This document shows, piece by piece, positions 11,902 through 22,150 of a stretch of DNA of 64,000 bases (its first letter is position 1; the number at the start of each line of letters is the position of its first letter). The position numbers and the translations under genes were made by a program. The stretch is from contig OX388352.1 of NCBI GenBank assembly GCA_947579665.1, forward strand, positions 33,660,216 to 33,724,215, in the 5' to 3' direction. Below the pieces are notes generated by a model, which searched no databases, was not told where the DNA came from, and saw nothing but the letters and a program-made list of their open reading frames with translations. The stretch is from Sympetrum striolatum. Lineage: Eukaryota > Arthropoda > Insecta > Odonata > Libellulidae.

Positions 11902-12523
11902 TTTTACTGTTTTTAATCCTAAATTGATCCCCTATTGTATTAGATAAAAAACCACTATCGAAATGCTGAAAATGTAATGACATATTTTAAGACGTTTCTG
12001 CTATTCGTTGTAAGTGGTATTAACATTTTTCTCCACCCTTACCTTGATAAAACTGAAGGATTCCTCAGCGTTCATATCCAATTAAATAATTTGCTTTAAA
12101 ATTCAGGACAACCAGTTAGAAGTGGCTGAGATAATTTTGTATCTAATACTAATATTATTATACTTATCATAACTATTACATGAAATAACTCAATCCATTT
12201 GGTTCTATTATTGGCTCTATAAAATGACAAGTCAGCAAGATTAGCGTGTTTGAGACCACTGAGTATTTACATGTGATTTTCAACGCCTCATATTCCTCAT
12301 TGGGCATAACTTAGAAATAATATTACGTCAAATATTTAATTTTTTTGTTGAATACCTATTACATGGAAGATATAATGAATCAGTTTATATTATCTATGAA
12401 TAATATGGACATAAATGTTTAATTTAAATTTCAATATGGGAATAAAATGTAAAAAACGTTCGAATGAAAATAACGGTTTAAAACGTCCGAATGATAAAAA
12501 AAAGTTTTCTTCCCATCACTACT
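11902..12523. other. Upstream flank of the small gene (A)
   Basis: About 600 bp between the hAT relic and the putative promoter. It is conserved in all units (B about 30761-31381, C about 53190-53790) at roughly the general rate. No gene is seen. Confidence 0.4.
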
Positions 12524-12737
12524 TATAGTACAATTATGTTGATTCACCTTCCTCTCAGTAGATGGAGTCTCTCATATGTTATGAGACAGGGGAACTTGAG
12601 GGGAGCAGAGAGTCGACACAGCAATCTTGCGCGGCACTTTCAGATTGGGCTAGAGCGCTGCCGGAGCGAAGTCGTCCCTAGGAACTTGGAGAAGTAACTC
12701 ATTGGCGATTGAAATGGATCATTTGCTTCCATCTCAG
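12524..12737 (+). promoter_or_regulatory. Putative core promoter and 5' exon 1 (A)
   Basis: TATAGTA at 12524 lies 33 bases before the A of a TCAGT initiator (12555-12559), which is the arthropod core-promoter spacing. The predicted exon 1 is 12557-12737 and ends ATCTCAG|GTAATT. An upstream ORF starts at 12562 (MESLICYETGELEG...) and ends at TAG 12679-12681 after 39 codons. Both candidate coding exons downstream begin directly at AG|ATG, so exon 1 is read as 5' UTR. Transcription start and splicing are inferred from motifs only. Confidence 0.5.
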
Positions 12738-12854
12738 GTAATTAATTTCTTTTAACCGTAAATTAATCACTGCATAGCAGGACAAATTGCCTCGTACTTT
12801 TATGAAGTCTGTCATTGAAAATTTAAATTAAGTTATTTTCCTTACATTTTACAG

Positions 12855-12998
12855 ATGAATGTGACAATGGAATCATTTGATGTGAATCCCGAGACGGAAG
12901 CTATGGTAAGTTCTTTGGTTATGATCATTATATTCATATCTATAAGTTTCTCATGCTGCTGTCAAATACGATTTGTGGTGGACCGTACGGTACGGTAA
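12855..12998 (+). CDS. Alternative coding exon 2 of the small membrane gene (A)
   Basis: It follows a good acceptor (CCTTACATTTTACAG|ATG). It encodes 47 residues: an N-terminal NVT sequon at residue 2, acidic residues to about 16, a hydrophobic span at about 18-37 (VSSLVMIIIFISISFSCCC), then IRFVVDR. It is paralogous to exon 3: both read MN-x-T...F...E-(A/G)...V..LV.I..F...C-x-IR, and about 30 bp of upstream intron also align. Codon 17 is followed by GTAAGT. Splicing there would join in phase 0 to exon 3 and give MNVTMESFDVNPETEAM fused ahead of MNSTL. If unspliced, the frame ends at TAA 12996-12998, which lies inside the MITE. A and C differ at only 7 of 144 bases, including the part after GTAAGT, so the full span may be coding. 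Confidence 0.5.
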   Translation: MNVTMESFDVNPETEAMVSSLVMIIIFISISFSCCCQIRFVVDRTVR

Positions 12999-13531
12999 AC
13001 TCCCGTTCATCCGAATCGCGTTTATCCGAAATCCGATTTATTCGAACAAACGTTTCCGAATGCACCTACCCCACCCGCAACCACCAAATACCATCGCTAC
13101 TCATCACTTATTTGCTCGTGACACCTCTTCATATGTGTACATATTCAATAAACCACATATATTACGCGGCTCAAATTGTCGCATTGGCATTTAATAAAAT
13201 TAAAAATCCTATTGTTTTACCTCTGACAAATAAGGCGGATTCTCTGTAAGAACTCAAAATAAACCAGCTTTGTTATTCAGCATTTAAAATCTTTGACTTT
13301 TCAATCATACTTTGACGCCTTTATATTGCGTCAACACGAATTTTTCAGTCAAAAACATGCAGGCTTATTCACAACGATATCAATAGCATTGTACGAACTT
13401 ACGTTTTACGCTCATATTTCGCGGTATTTGCGCAGTTCGGGGTGTTTCAAGCAGGACTTCAATTTATCCGAAATTTTCGTTCACCGAACCGGCCGCCCTC
13501 CCGATCATTTCGGATGAACGGGAGTTTACTG
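12993..13531. mobile_element. Pogo/Tigger-type MITE in the gene, copy A
   Basis: 539 bp with terminal inverted repeats (C(G/A)GTAAACTCCCGTTCATCC at the left, inverse at the right, ending GGGAGTTTACTG). It is flanked by TA on both sides (12991-12992 and 13532-13533). Inner inverted TTCGGAT/ATCCGAA motifs match pogo-like MITEs. It lies between exon 2 and exon 3 and supplies the exon-2 stop codon. It is in the same place in all three units, so it predates the array divergence. Confidence 0.8.
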
Positions 13532-13591
13532 TACTTTACTTAAATTTTTGATGGTAATATGAAATTAAGGAATTTTCCTTCTAATTTACAG

Positions 13592-15005
13592 ATGAATTCT
13601 ACATTGACAACATTTAAGATGAGTCCCCTGGCGGAGGGTGCGGTGGCAGTGTTGGTTTTGATCATGGCATTTGCAGCTATTTACATCTTTTTGGGCTGTG
13701 TAATTCGAATTTCAGAATACCTGCAGGATGCTCGAGGATTAACCCCCGGTTAGTGATTAATTTATTTTTCAAGATACATTAAATTGTTAAGATACATTTT
13801 ATGGCCTACGCAGGTTTTCTTTCGCTAGATCGTAATTCATTCCGTCAGTAACGATAAAGGTGATCATAAAAGCAAACAGGAATTATTTTAAAATTTTGAT
13901 CGTGATATGTAGGTGTTGGCGTAAAGCTGATTTGTATTGAGGGCCAATTGTAAAAAAATCGGCCCAAATCATTTGATTGACATAGTAACTGTTATATATA
14001 ATAATAATTATAGTCAAATATAATTTGGAATCGTTTTTATTATCTTCAATTCTTATTGATTACTCATGAGATCATCATATTGGTATCCTAGTCATAAAGT
14101 ATATTTTAAACTATTTAGTTAATGTTCATGTTCAATATAATATTTCAATATTTGAGTAGAGTGGAAAAAGGGATGGATTATGTAGTTGGTTTATTGTACT
14201 TATTATCGTTCCGTTCAACAACTATAAAAATATTTCACCCAATGAATTATCGTATTTGTAAATAAACCAAATCTCTTCATCCACGGATATATTCCCGCTC
14301 GGTTACATGGAAAGCATTACTTGAGGGAAAAACTGATTTTTATAAAGGATCTGCTTGCGTAAACACTGCTGAGGATAAAAAAACATGGCCTTGTGACTTA
14401 AAAACAAAATATCAATCTAAAATCGTTTAAAACGAATGGAGCTTAGTAATTTGGACACCAATTTTATATAATAAGGAAATATTTAAATCAAATGGTTTTC
14501 TTGGTGGTGGGATTTTATTTTCACATGGGCAATATATGTAGTTAACCTTAAATCAAAGAAACTAAATAAATCGAGAGTTCCAATTTTTTTATTGGTATTT
14601 AAAAAGTAGCTGAGAAACATACTTGAATATCGTCTATGCTAAATGTAAATAGAGTCATAAATGTACAATTCAATTATTTACATCTGAAAACACTATTTCT
14701 AATGTACTACCTGTTCCTTGTAAAATGTGAAAATTCTAAGCAAACATTAAGCTCCTCGAAATGCAATTCAGTGTCCCATAATATATTCGAATTTTCTAGA
14801 GAATCAAGTAACGTTTCAGTGGCCCTTTTATGCGAACTATTCGTACATGTGATTTGTATCAAAGCAGAAATGTAATATTTCAATTTCTTCTTTCCTAACA
14901 GGAAGTTCCGAAATTAATGCTATTGAAGAGGCGCCTGATACCAACGAAGATGGACTGCACATCTCCGCCGAGGGTCGGGCAAGATATGTTCCTCGAGGAG
15001 GATAG
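13592..15005 (+). CDS. Small single-pass membrane protein, exons 3+4 (A)
   Basis: Predicted exon 3 is 13592-13748 (acceptor CTAATTTACAG|ATG, donor CCCCCG|GTTAGT). Exon 4 is 14902-15005 (acceptor TTTCCTAACAG). They join in phase 1 to give 86 residues. Residues 1-16 are short, with an NST sequon at residue 2. About 17-39 (AVAVLVLIMAFAAIYIFLGC) form one membrane span. Residues 40-53 are mixed, and exon 4 is an acidic then basic tail (IEEAPDTNEDG ... RARYVPRGG, TAG 15003-15005). A free-N-terminus-out topology is inferred from the sequon and the span. If exon 3 is not spliced it ends at TAG 13751-13753 after 53 residues. A polyA signal AATAAA is at 15166-15171. I recognise no family. Exon 4 is identical in all three units; exon 3 differs strongly in C. 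Confidence 0.6.
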
Positions 15006-15340
15006 AGTCTACAACCTCGTCAATCAAATCTTCAACATCCTCATCATGCAATCCTCTTTTCCTTCACGAATTTATTCTCACACCTGATTGTAGACAAAAA
15101 TGTCAGTTTTTAATTCGAAAATAACTGTTTATTTTCAATTGCTTTAAAATATCAATTGATAATTAAATAAACAGAATTTATTTTTCAAAGACTCTATTTT
15201 GTTGTAAACCATAGATTAACGAATGTTGATTTCTTGTGAGAAGGTTAATTTTATGTGAAGTTTTGAATGTTTGAAATTTAAGAAATTCAATAAATTGTAA
15301 ATTGAAGATAGATTGTTCCATATTCCCAAATATATTTCAG

Positions 15341-15383
15341 CATCGGTTGCTGGAGCTGCAGCTTCTTATCAGCAAATGATGAG
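15341..15383 (+). CDS. Candidate alternative exon 5 (A)
   Basis: 43 bases between a good acceptor (CCCAAATATATTTCAG) and a donor (GATGAG|GTAACT). Joined to exon 3 in phase 1 it reads ASVAGAAASYQQMM and leaves phase 2. If the intron is retained it ends at AGG TAA. It lies downstream of the polyA signal after exon 4, so it would belong to a longer isoform that skips exon 4. All 43 bases are identical in A, B and C. The start and frame are inferred; no transcript evidence is available. Confidence 0.4.
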
Positions 15384-16245
15384 GTAACTATCAGCACCAT
15401 ATTACCGTGCCTGTTGATCATAGAGTAGTGGGTTGTTTATCTTGATTACTTTTCATCTGAGCCTGATTGCTTATCATAAGAATAATGATCCAAATAATTT
15501 GCACTGTTCATTCGATCTGCTAAAAAGAGTATTCTACTGTTAGAACGTCCCATGCATATATTGTAAAATTTACTTCATTTTCATTAACTAAATGTGTGCC
15601 GTTTACCGATCGCCAGGGATTCATAACATACTTTTTTAGTAATTACAATGCAAAAGGAAACCGATTATCGGATTAATGTAAATCTTTCCTCGTAATTGTA
15701 TTGCTGAAAGACTTGTCATGTTGGATACAATGAAGCTAGGTAGGCAAAAGATATGTTACATGCTTTTGTTGAAGAATCAATTGAAGAAATGGAAAATTTA
15801 TAATCAAAATATGTACAAGTAGAATAAACATAGACATGTCAAATTGTGAAAGTCGTAAAATGGCATTAGTTTTTCTCTAAATATATGTCCACCTTGGATA
15901 GAATAATGATCGATTTAATAATAACACGCAGCAAAGGCAGCTTATTTAATTCATTGTAGGTCATTCATATTTGATACTATGGATACAGCCAAATTATTGC
16001 AAGGTTCCTGAATGTGAAACTAGGATTTTCAAACAAAGTGGTTCTCGTTGGAGGATTGATGCAATAAGAAAGACGTAGAGCGATTAATTCATATTAACAA
16101 TTAATTTTTTATCGCGATGTAGTCGGCACAAATATATCAAAATTGAATAAGAACTACTCAGACTGCATTCATTTATGGCATGCACTATTCAACTCTCCGC
16201 CATCCAGCATTCTTAAAGGGTGAGTATCTCTTGCACAGCAACTAA
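15384..16245. other. No gene seen (A)
   Basis: AT-rich sequence between candidate exon 5 and the Harbinger-like element, with counterparts at about 34241-35102 (B) and 56410-56983 (C, shortened). Nothing is recognised. Confidence 0.4.
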
Positions 16246-17091
16246 GGGATCGTCCATCAATCACTTGAGGCCCGAAAGGGGGGAGGAGTCTTGGATAATA
16301 TCACGAAATATCAGAAGGGGGAGGGGGGGTGCAGTGAGACTTCACGTGTATTTATTTTTTCGTTGAGCGCACGATTTCTAAACCGAAAAAAGGCCGCCCA
16401 GCTTTCAAGATGCCAGGAAGTCCGTGATTTTGGCGCCGAAAACATGCGTAAATCATTGCCTTGCATAATTTCCCTTAAAAGACTGCAACAATGTCTAAAC
16501 TAGGAGATCTGTATAAAGACCTACTTGCAGAGTATAAGAAGGGAAAATAAACTTAGTGTGGCCCAGAAAGAATTTAATGATCCGCATCCTCACACGACGA
16601 TCGAGAGAGATTCTCAGCGTAATGCGTGAAAAATGATGACGCCGAGTGGCTTGATGAGACCGTCGTTGATCTTCAAGAAAGCACAGTGCCAACACCTGAC
16701 TTGCAAGATGCTTATCCACCTGTTAGTGTTGAAGAAAGTCTCACTAATCCGTGGTCCGAGGACAATTAGATATACTCATGTATCAGTAAAATTATATATG
16801 TTTATCACATGATTACACCTTTCATTTATTATTTCATGCCAGTCAGAAACAACCTGTAACCTTAATGTCGGTCTGGAAATTTTATTACGGTGCTTAATTT
16901 TCCAGAATTAAATTAGATTATACCTGTATTTAAAGATAATCTTCTGAAAATTTTAAGATACTTTGAACCAAAAAATACGCGTGATTTTGGGTAGGAGAGG
17001 GGGGGTTAGTCTAAAACCTCACCGCGTATCACCAAGGAGGAGGGGTGTTAAAAAGTTCCAAAAAAACATCAGGTAATTAATAAACGTCCCC
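16246..17091. mobile_element. PIF/Harbinger-like non-autonomous element (A)
   Basis: 846 bp with ends GGGATCGTCCATCAATCAC and the inverse of GTAATTAATAAACGTCCCC, flanked by TAA on both sides (16243-16245 and 17092-17094). The interior has G-rich tracts near each end. Two short protein-like frames are present: MSKLGDLYKDLLAEYKKGK (from 16491) and a downstream stretch ending VEESLTNPWSEDN before TAG near 16767. They may be remnants of captured or transposon-encoded sequence. The superfamily call rests on the 3-bp TAA duplication and the GGG ends only. Absent from C. Confidence 0.6.
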
Positions 17092-17885
17092 TAACTTAGA
17101 TTTTAATATGATGAAGATTACTATTTGCTATATTTCTTTGTGGTGTATAATTTAGCGAAAACTTAGATTATAAGTTCGTAGATTTCCGTGGCGTTCAAAT
17201 ATTTTCATCATGGTTTCTGGTTCTCTTCAACGTTTTTTGTCTTAGTCGGACGATCCGAAAGAATGAAAAAAATAAGATTGATTACAGCAATATAGCAAAG
17301 TTTTTTTAATTACTGTGGAGAAATATTAGGAATACAGTTAAATATACGGTGGAAATCCGATTGCACGAAACGTGAGCCCACAGGTTTCAGTTTTACAGGT
17401 AGAAGTATTTATCGTTTCTTGCATTGCATGGATGGACAAGCTTACATTTAAAAAAGTTGACGAGATAACTCAAAAGAGTTAATAAGCCCCCAAGTTGTTA
17501 AACCTCCTGCCACGCGCCACTGGTGGATTGCAAGGATAAAGGTAAATTATTGTAAATAAATTAAAAAATTAATTAAGATCCTAGAATTATTTTCAACAAG
17601 ATAATCATCGGACGTTCTGATAGTAAAATATAATTCGTTTTCAGACCGATATTTGTTCTTTGGGCAGTTTGGTTGTTTAATACCTCACAGACTGTTATGC
17701 TGTTTTAATGTAGCTTTATACTAATAGAACTTTAAGGTTGTCGGTTTTTGGGAGAACACACGTTCTTTGTTTAATGAGCAAGTTCTGAAGGAAACTTCTC
17801 CATTTAGGTTTAAAAGGTATAAGGGGACTTTTTACGATAAGGTGAAGCAATTAGAAAAATCGCCACCGAAGAACGACTTGAGAAA
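17092..17885. other. No gene seen (A)
   Basis: AT-rich sequence with its counterpart at 35949-36742 in B and absent from C. No coding or RNA signal. Confidence 0.4.
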
Positions 17886-18148
17886 AGTCTGACAAGACAG
17901 GGACTCGAATCTCTCTGTTGTCGGTTAGTTGCTCTACCAATTGAGTTATCGAACCTGAACATTCTAACATGCCGTTCGGGAGAATTTGTAACCAAGGGCG
18001 TTGTCACTTTTCCTCCGACTATGTTGTATCGTCCACTGCTAACGTCATCTAAGAAGATTCTGGCTCGATACCTCAATTGGTGGAGTAGCTTTAATTGCAA
18101 TCATGAGAGTAAATTTGCTATCTGGTTCTTGTCTGAACATTTTAATTC
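17886..18148. repeat. Head-to-head pair of tRNA-like SINE ends (A)
   Basis: The left half on the minus strand reads ATAACTCAATTGGTAGAGCA (A box and D-arm) and GAGATTCGAGTCCC (B box), then runs out at GTCTTGTCAGAC. The right half on the plus strand reads ATACCTCAATTGGTGGAGTA and ends TTCTTGTCTGAAC. The two halves are therefore inverted copies about 100 bp apart. The same pair is in all units. Stem mismatches rule out a working tRNA. Confidence 0.65.
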
Positions 18149-18424
18149 CCATTTTTTATATGGAAATTCAGATCTTCGAATTTCCATCCACTGTCTAATA
18201 AACACGTAATTACTTACGCAATTCTTAGTAATGCATAGCTGTTTTTCAAGGCTCAAGGATTTCTTCAATTATATTTGAAATAATATCGTTGCTGAAAAAT
18301 TTAGATTTCATCCACGCTGCTGGGATTTCTTCATTCCCTGAAAAATGCTAGGTTCAGCGCCATAAAAGGAAAAAATCTGCCCCTGTACTGCTCACCGATG
18401 ACTCATTTTGCTCTAAGGTATGAG

Positions 18425-18479
18425 TGATGAAAAGACCGATAACAACGTCGCTCATGCTATTCGACACATCAGCACCTGA
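18425..18479 (+). CDS. Candidate terminal exon 6 within a conserved block (A)
   Basis: After GGTATGAG an open frame in phase with candidate exon 5 (AG|T) reads SDEKTDNNVAHAIRHIST and stops at TGA 18477-18479. The conserved block continues to about 18560: only about 4 changes from C in some 125 bases, against 10% around it. That block includes GTATGTGCG, a possible donor. A different frame (RPITTSLMLFDTSAPETQTV...) is open through the block, so which frame is used, if any, is unsettled. Low confidence as a coding exon, higher as a constrained sequence. Confidence 0.28.
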
Positions 18480-18560
18480 AACACAAACAGTGCATGTTTA
18501 TGAACCGAAGACATCGAAAACGTCTCTCCCGGTATGTGCGTATTGGAGGAGCCTCAATTT

Positions 18561-21225
18561 TATATACGTTAAGACAAATGAAAGATTAAATTCGTCTCGA
18601 ACGGGCAATATGCAATATAAGAAGTATGAAATAATTGAATATTGAATTCGTCTCAAACGAGCAATGTTCATAAGGGACGATATGATACGGTTTTCTAGGT
18701 GATATTTTTAAGTTCTCAAACTCCCTGTTGAAATTTCAATGTCAACCAATTGAAAAATTTGCATATTCTCCGAAATTGAACATTCATAACGGTATTTGTA
18801 TTTTATAGTAATTAGAATGAAGAATTCATTCAAGAAGTTACATTTCTACAGCAAGACGCTTTTGTCAATTTTTAAATGGTTAACCCAACCTATAATTTCA
18901 AATAAGTTCGATCCAAAAATATGCTATCTATCGTTCACTCACTGAAAGAATAATAATGAATTTATAAAAAGCATTATTCAAAATAAACTAAGAGGAAAAC
19001 AAATTTGCTATTCTGATCCAAAAACTGTGCCACCTTTTGTTCACTCAATGCAAGAAGTATGATGAATCTAAAAAAACTATTAATTTAGGATGAATTTAAA
19101 TAAAGATTGAGATTGGCGTTATGATTGAGATGAATTTAAATAATTATAAGGAAAGGACTCCCTCTCTCCTCAAATTTTTCTACATCTTGTCAGTATGAAT
19201 GCTTTGGAAATCGATTGTTTTGATGTTAATTATTAAGATTCATGATTGCAAAATATGGGAAATTAGGAATTTTCTTGGTTCGTCACAAAGTATCTTGGTA
19301 ATCTGATATATAGTTCAAATGCGCCTTTTATTAACATTAAATAATCATACCATGCTTAACGTTTACGGACGTATGGTTTTCGTTTGTTATGATATTCGTA
19401 GACATTTGTAAATTTCAAATTTTATACGATGTCCCAAGTTATTTACTTGAATTATACCTTGTGTTGAATTGAAGTTCGAAAGAGAATTTTAATAGTGAGT
19501 GGTAATATTTAACCATGTTTCTTATGGTATGATACTGTATTTCGAGGAATATTATCCCATCTATGAAGTAGCTTTGATGAATGAGCGACCATAAAAATAT
19601 TTAGAATCAATGTATTTCTTTTAGTGCAGTTTTGTATTATTACTATGATATCTGAAGTGTTTTATCCTATAAATAGTATCTGACATCTTGGCTTGAATTT
19701 GTGGAGTAAAATAATGAAAGTAGAGAAACGATTGCTGAATACACACGATTTTAAAATAAACCCTCAGTAATTGCTTGTTTCGGTGAAATCGCCATCACCA
19801 GATGATGATAGCGATGACCTGATAATGGTCATGTAGCCATAAAACGTTATTTTAGCTTTTGTGTTATTAAATTGTGTGGAAGTTTCAAAGTGCTTTTGTA
19901 TATTCATAATCGTATGACGTGAAAAATTCTTCCTTAATATTAAGATATCAAATACCACTCTCTTCAAGGGTAAGACAAATTACATCTAATAGCATTTGGT
20001 TCCTTCAAATGTTTTTTATATTTTGGTGAAAATAAAATTGTAATTCTGGCATTAAGCTATATAAGAAATTGGAGGAGAACATTTTTAAATATTACAGCAA
20101 GGGCGGAAGTTCGAAAAATTGGTAGAAAGGCATTCCAAAGACATTGTGTGGCATCCAATGTGCCGTCGATGGAAATATGTTTAGGGAACATTTTCATAAT
20201 CCCTACTCCGCGACGTATAATTCTCATCGTCGCACAGGGGGCTAGAATCGATAAAAGCTAGCCAAAAATACGAACGTGGTTTCTTTGAGTGCGGACTTTG
20301 AAACTTGGCATGGTCATTCTTGAATAAATTTTGCATATAACTGCGAAATAATTTCTCTTGGTTCCCGCGCGTTACCATTATACCGGGGGTCAAGGTTGAC
20401 CAAATATTGCGAAAAATGCCGGTCTTCGATTTTTCGCCAAATTCTTCAACTTCAAAATGATGCTGAACCCATTAAAAGTAAGTTATTGAAAGAAACAACG
20501 CTACGTTATAAACCTCTATTTTATCTTTCACAACCTTTAAATTTAATGATTGCGAATGAATAATTGCATATTTTATGTAACAAAATGGCGGACTCTCGTT
20601 TTAGAGAAAATGTTTACCTAAAGCAAGGAAAATAGTTGAGAGGGACTCCGAGGGACATAGAGATATTTATACCACGTTATTCTTTGAAGCTTTCTGAGGA
20701 GGAATCTGAAATAAAACCTTGCAACAATTTGTTCCCCTGCTAATAATAACGAATTTTCTACAACACTGCATGGGCAAATTCGCGCGGCGGAGTACGGCCC
20801 TCAGGGAAAATCTCGGTTTGAGAGGAACTAGGAACGTACCAACGCTTCTCGATGATATGTTTTAATGTTTATAAGCAAAGTTTTTCGGCTTTAAATATAA
20901 GAGATGAGAATTCATAATATAAAACCCCAGTTTCATAAATAAAATTCCAATGGAATCACTTCAAATTTTAAATAACGGATTTAGAGAATAGATGTAGTTA
21001 CATAATTCCATAACCGCAGCACGTCCCGAAGTATGGATAAATGGTATAAATACTCGTTCTTGTAATAGTTACACGTAAAATTTTCAATCTCATACACATT
21101 GCTTCTCGTATTTTCAGCCGCAATAATAATTTAAAAAATGAACCTGGGATGTTTTAATTGATCGTAACAATTTCCATATAGCAAATCGAGTGCTAGAATT
21201 CTATCTTTTGATCAGGTTATCATGT
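18561..21225. other. No gene seen at the end of unit A
   Basis: Counterparts are 37418-40082 (B) and about 57660-59335 plus 62916-63200 (C). Short open frames at 19764-19967 and 20181-20393 are not maintained in C. The stretch from about 20100 to 20860 is missing from C, where a private insertion takes its place. Confidence 0.4.
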
Positions 21226-21627
21226 AATTATCATCATCACCTTAATCGTGTCTGATCGTCCATCGATGTGAACCACTGTTCGCCTTGCTTATCTTTATTA
21301 TATCTCACCCAAAACGGATTCTCTACCATCAGCTTATGGAACCACGAGGATTGTTTCATTTAATGAATGATATCGCAAATGTGTGAGATGAATGTATTGG
21401 GGGAAATTATTAAACAAAACCGTATCAGATAGTATATTTGTTAAATTGAGTAATATTCTCGTAGCTCGACACAATGCTAGTAGAATATTTAACCTTTACT
21501 TACCACCAACATCAAAAGAAATGTACAAGTTCAAGAATATATCTTAGCTACGTAGAGGAGATAAACAATAGCAGAAATCATATATTTGGATTAAATGTCG
21601 ATGTCTTTAGAAATAAGTCGTTCTTGA

Positions 21628-22150
21628 TTTAAATAATTGGTTAATGGTCGCTAAGCGGGTTTTTTATCCTAACTTTCTTTCATATAGAAATTTCGAGGGT
21701 CGCCATCCAATTTATGTTTTAAATATCTCAAAAGGGGTTGGGATGGGTTGGGGGGAGGATTTCTAGATTTGTAGATTTTTGATAGAAATCCCTCCCCCTT
21801 ACCCCAACCCAACGGCAACTTTGCCGTCTGTAAACGTATTATTTATTGCAAAATCACGAAAAATCTTCATTTTCATCGTAGAACGTTGATCAAAAGAGGC
21901 TTTTATATCTCTTGGGAGGAGTGAGCCGACGGAAATAATAAATTGTTCCTCATTTTAATTGTTTATAACTTTTTAAATCGTATTCCACGCGGTCAGTTTT
22001 TTATGCCCCCCCCTGATGTGAATGTCGGGGGCTTCGTAGCTGGCAAGCCAAGGTAAGGGCCCGGATTAGGATCGCGACACTCGAAATTTCTACTTGAAAA
22101 AAAAGTAACGATAAAAACCCCGCTTAGCAACCATTAACTTAATAATTTTA
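21628..22150. mobile_element. Foldback element 1, copy B
   Basis: Uninterrupted 523-bp copy with both inverted arms. It shows the pre-insertion sequence AAGCCAAGGTAAGGGCC at the place where A holds the LINE+SINE. Confidence 0.78.

Larger units (their letters stand above)
1..21225. repeat. Tandem segmental unit A
   Basis: First of four tandem copies, defined by recurrence of the same start sequence (ATCATCATCACCTTAATCG) near positions 5, 21230, 40087 and 63208. It is longer than B because a LINE+SINE of about 2.5 kb (826-3360) sits in its foldback element. From about 4620 onward it is nearly identical to B. Its first 4.6 kb differ from B by roughly 12% but resemble the start of D. The choice of unit start is arbitrary. 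Confidence 0.93.

Noticed and set aside
13293..13517. 74-codon ORF near the gene
   Set aside because: Entirely inside the pogo-type MITE and lost in the shortened copy of C.
16291..16719. ORFs of 70 and 74 codons on opposite strands
   Set aside because: Both lie inside the Harbinger-like element and cross its low-complexity G-rich tract; no motifs.
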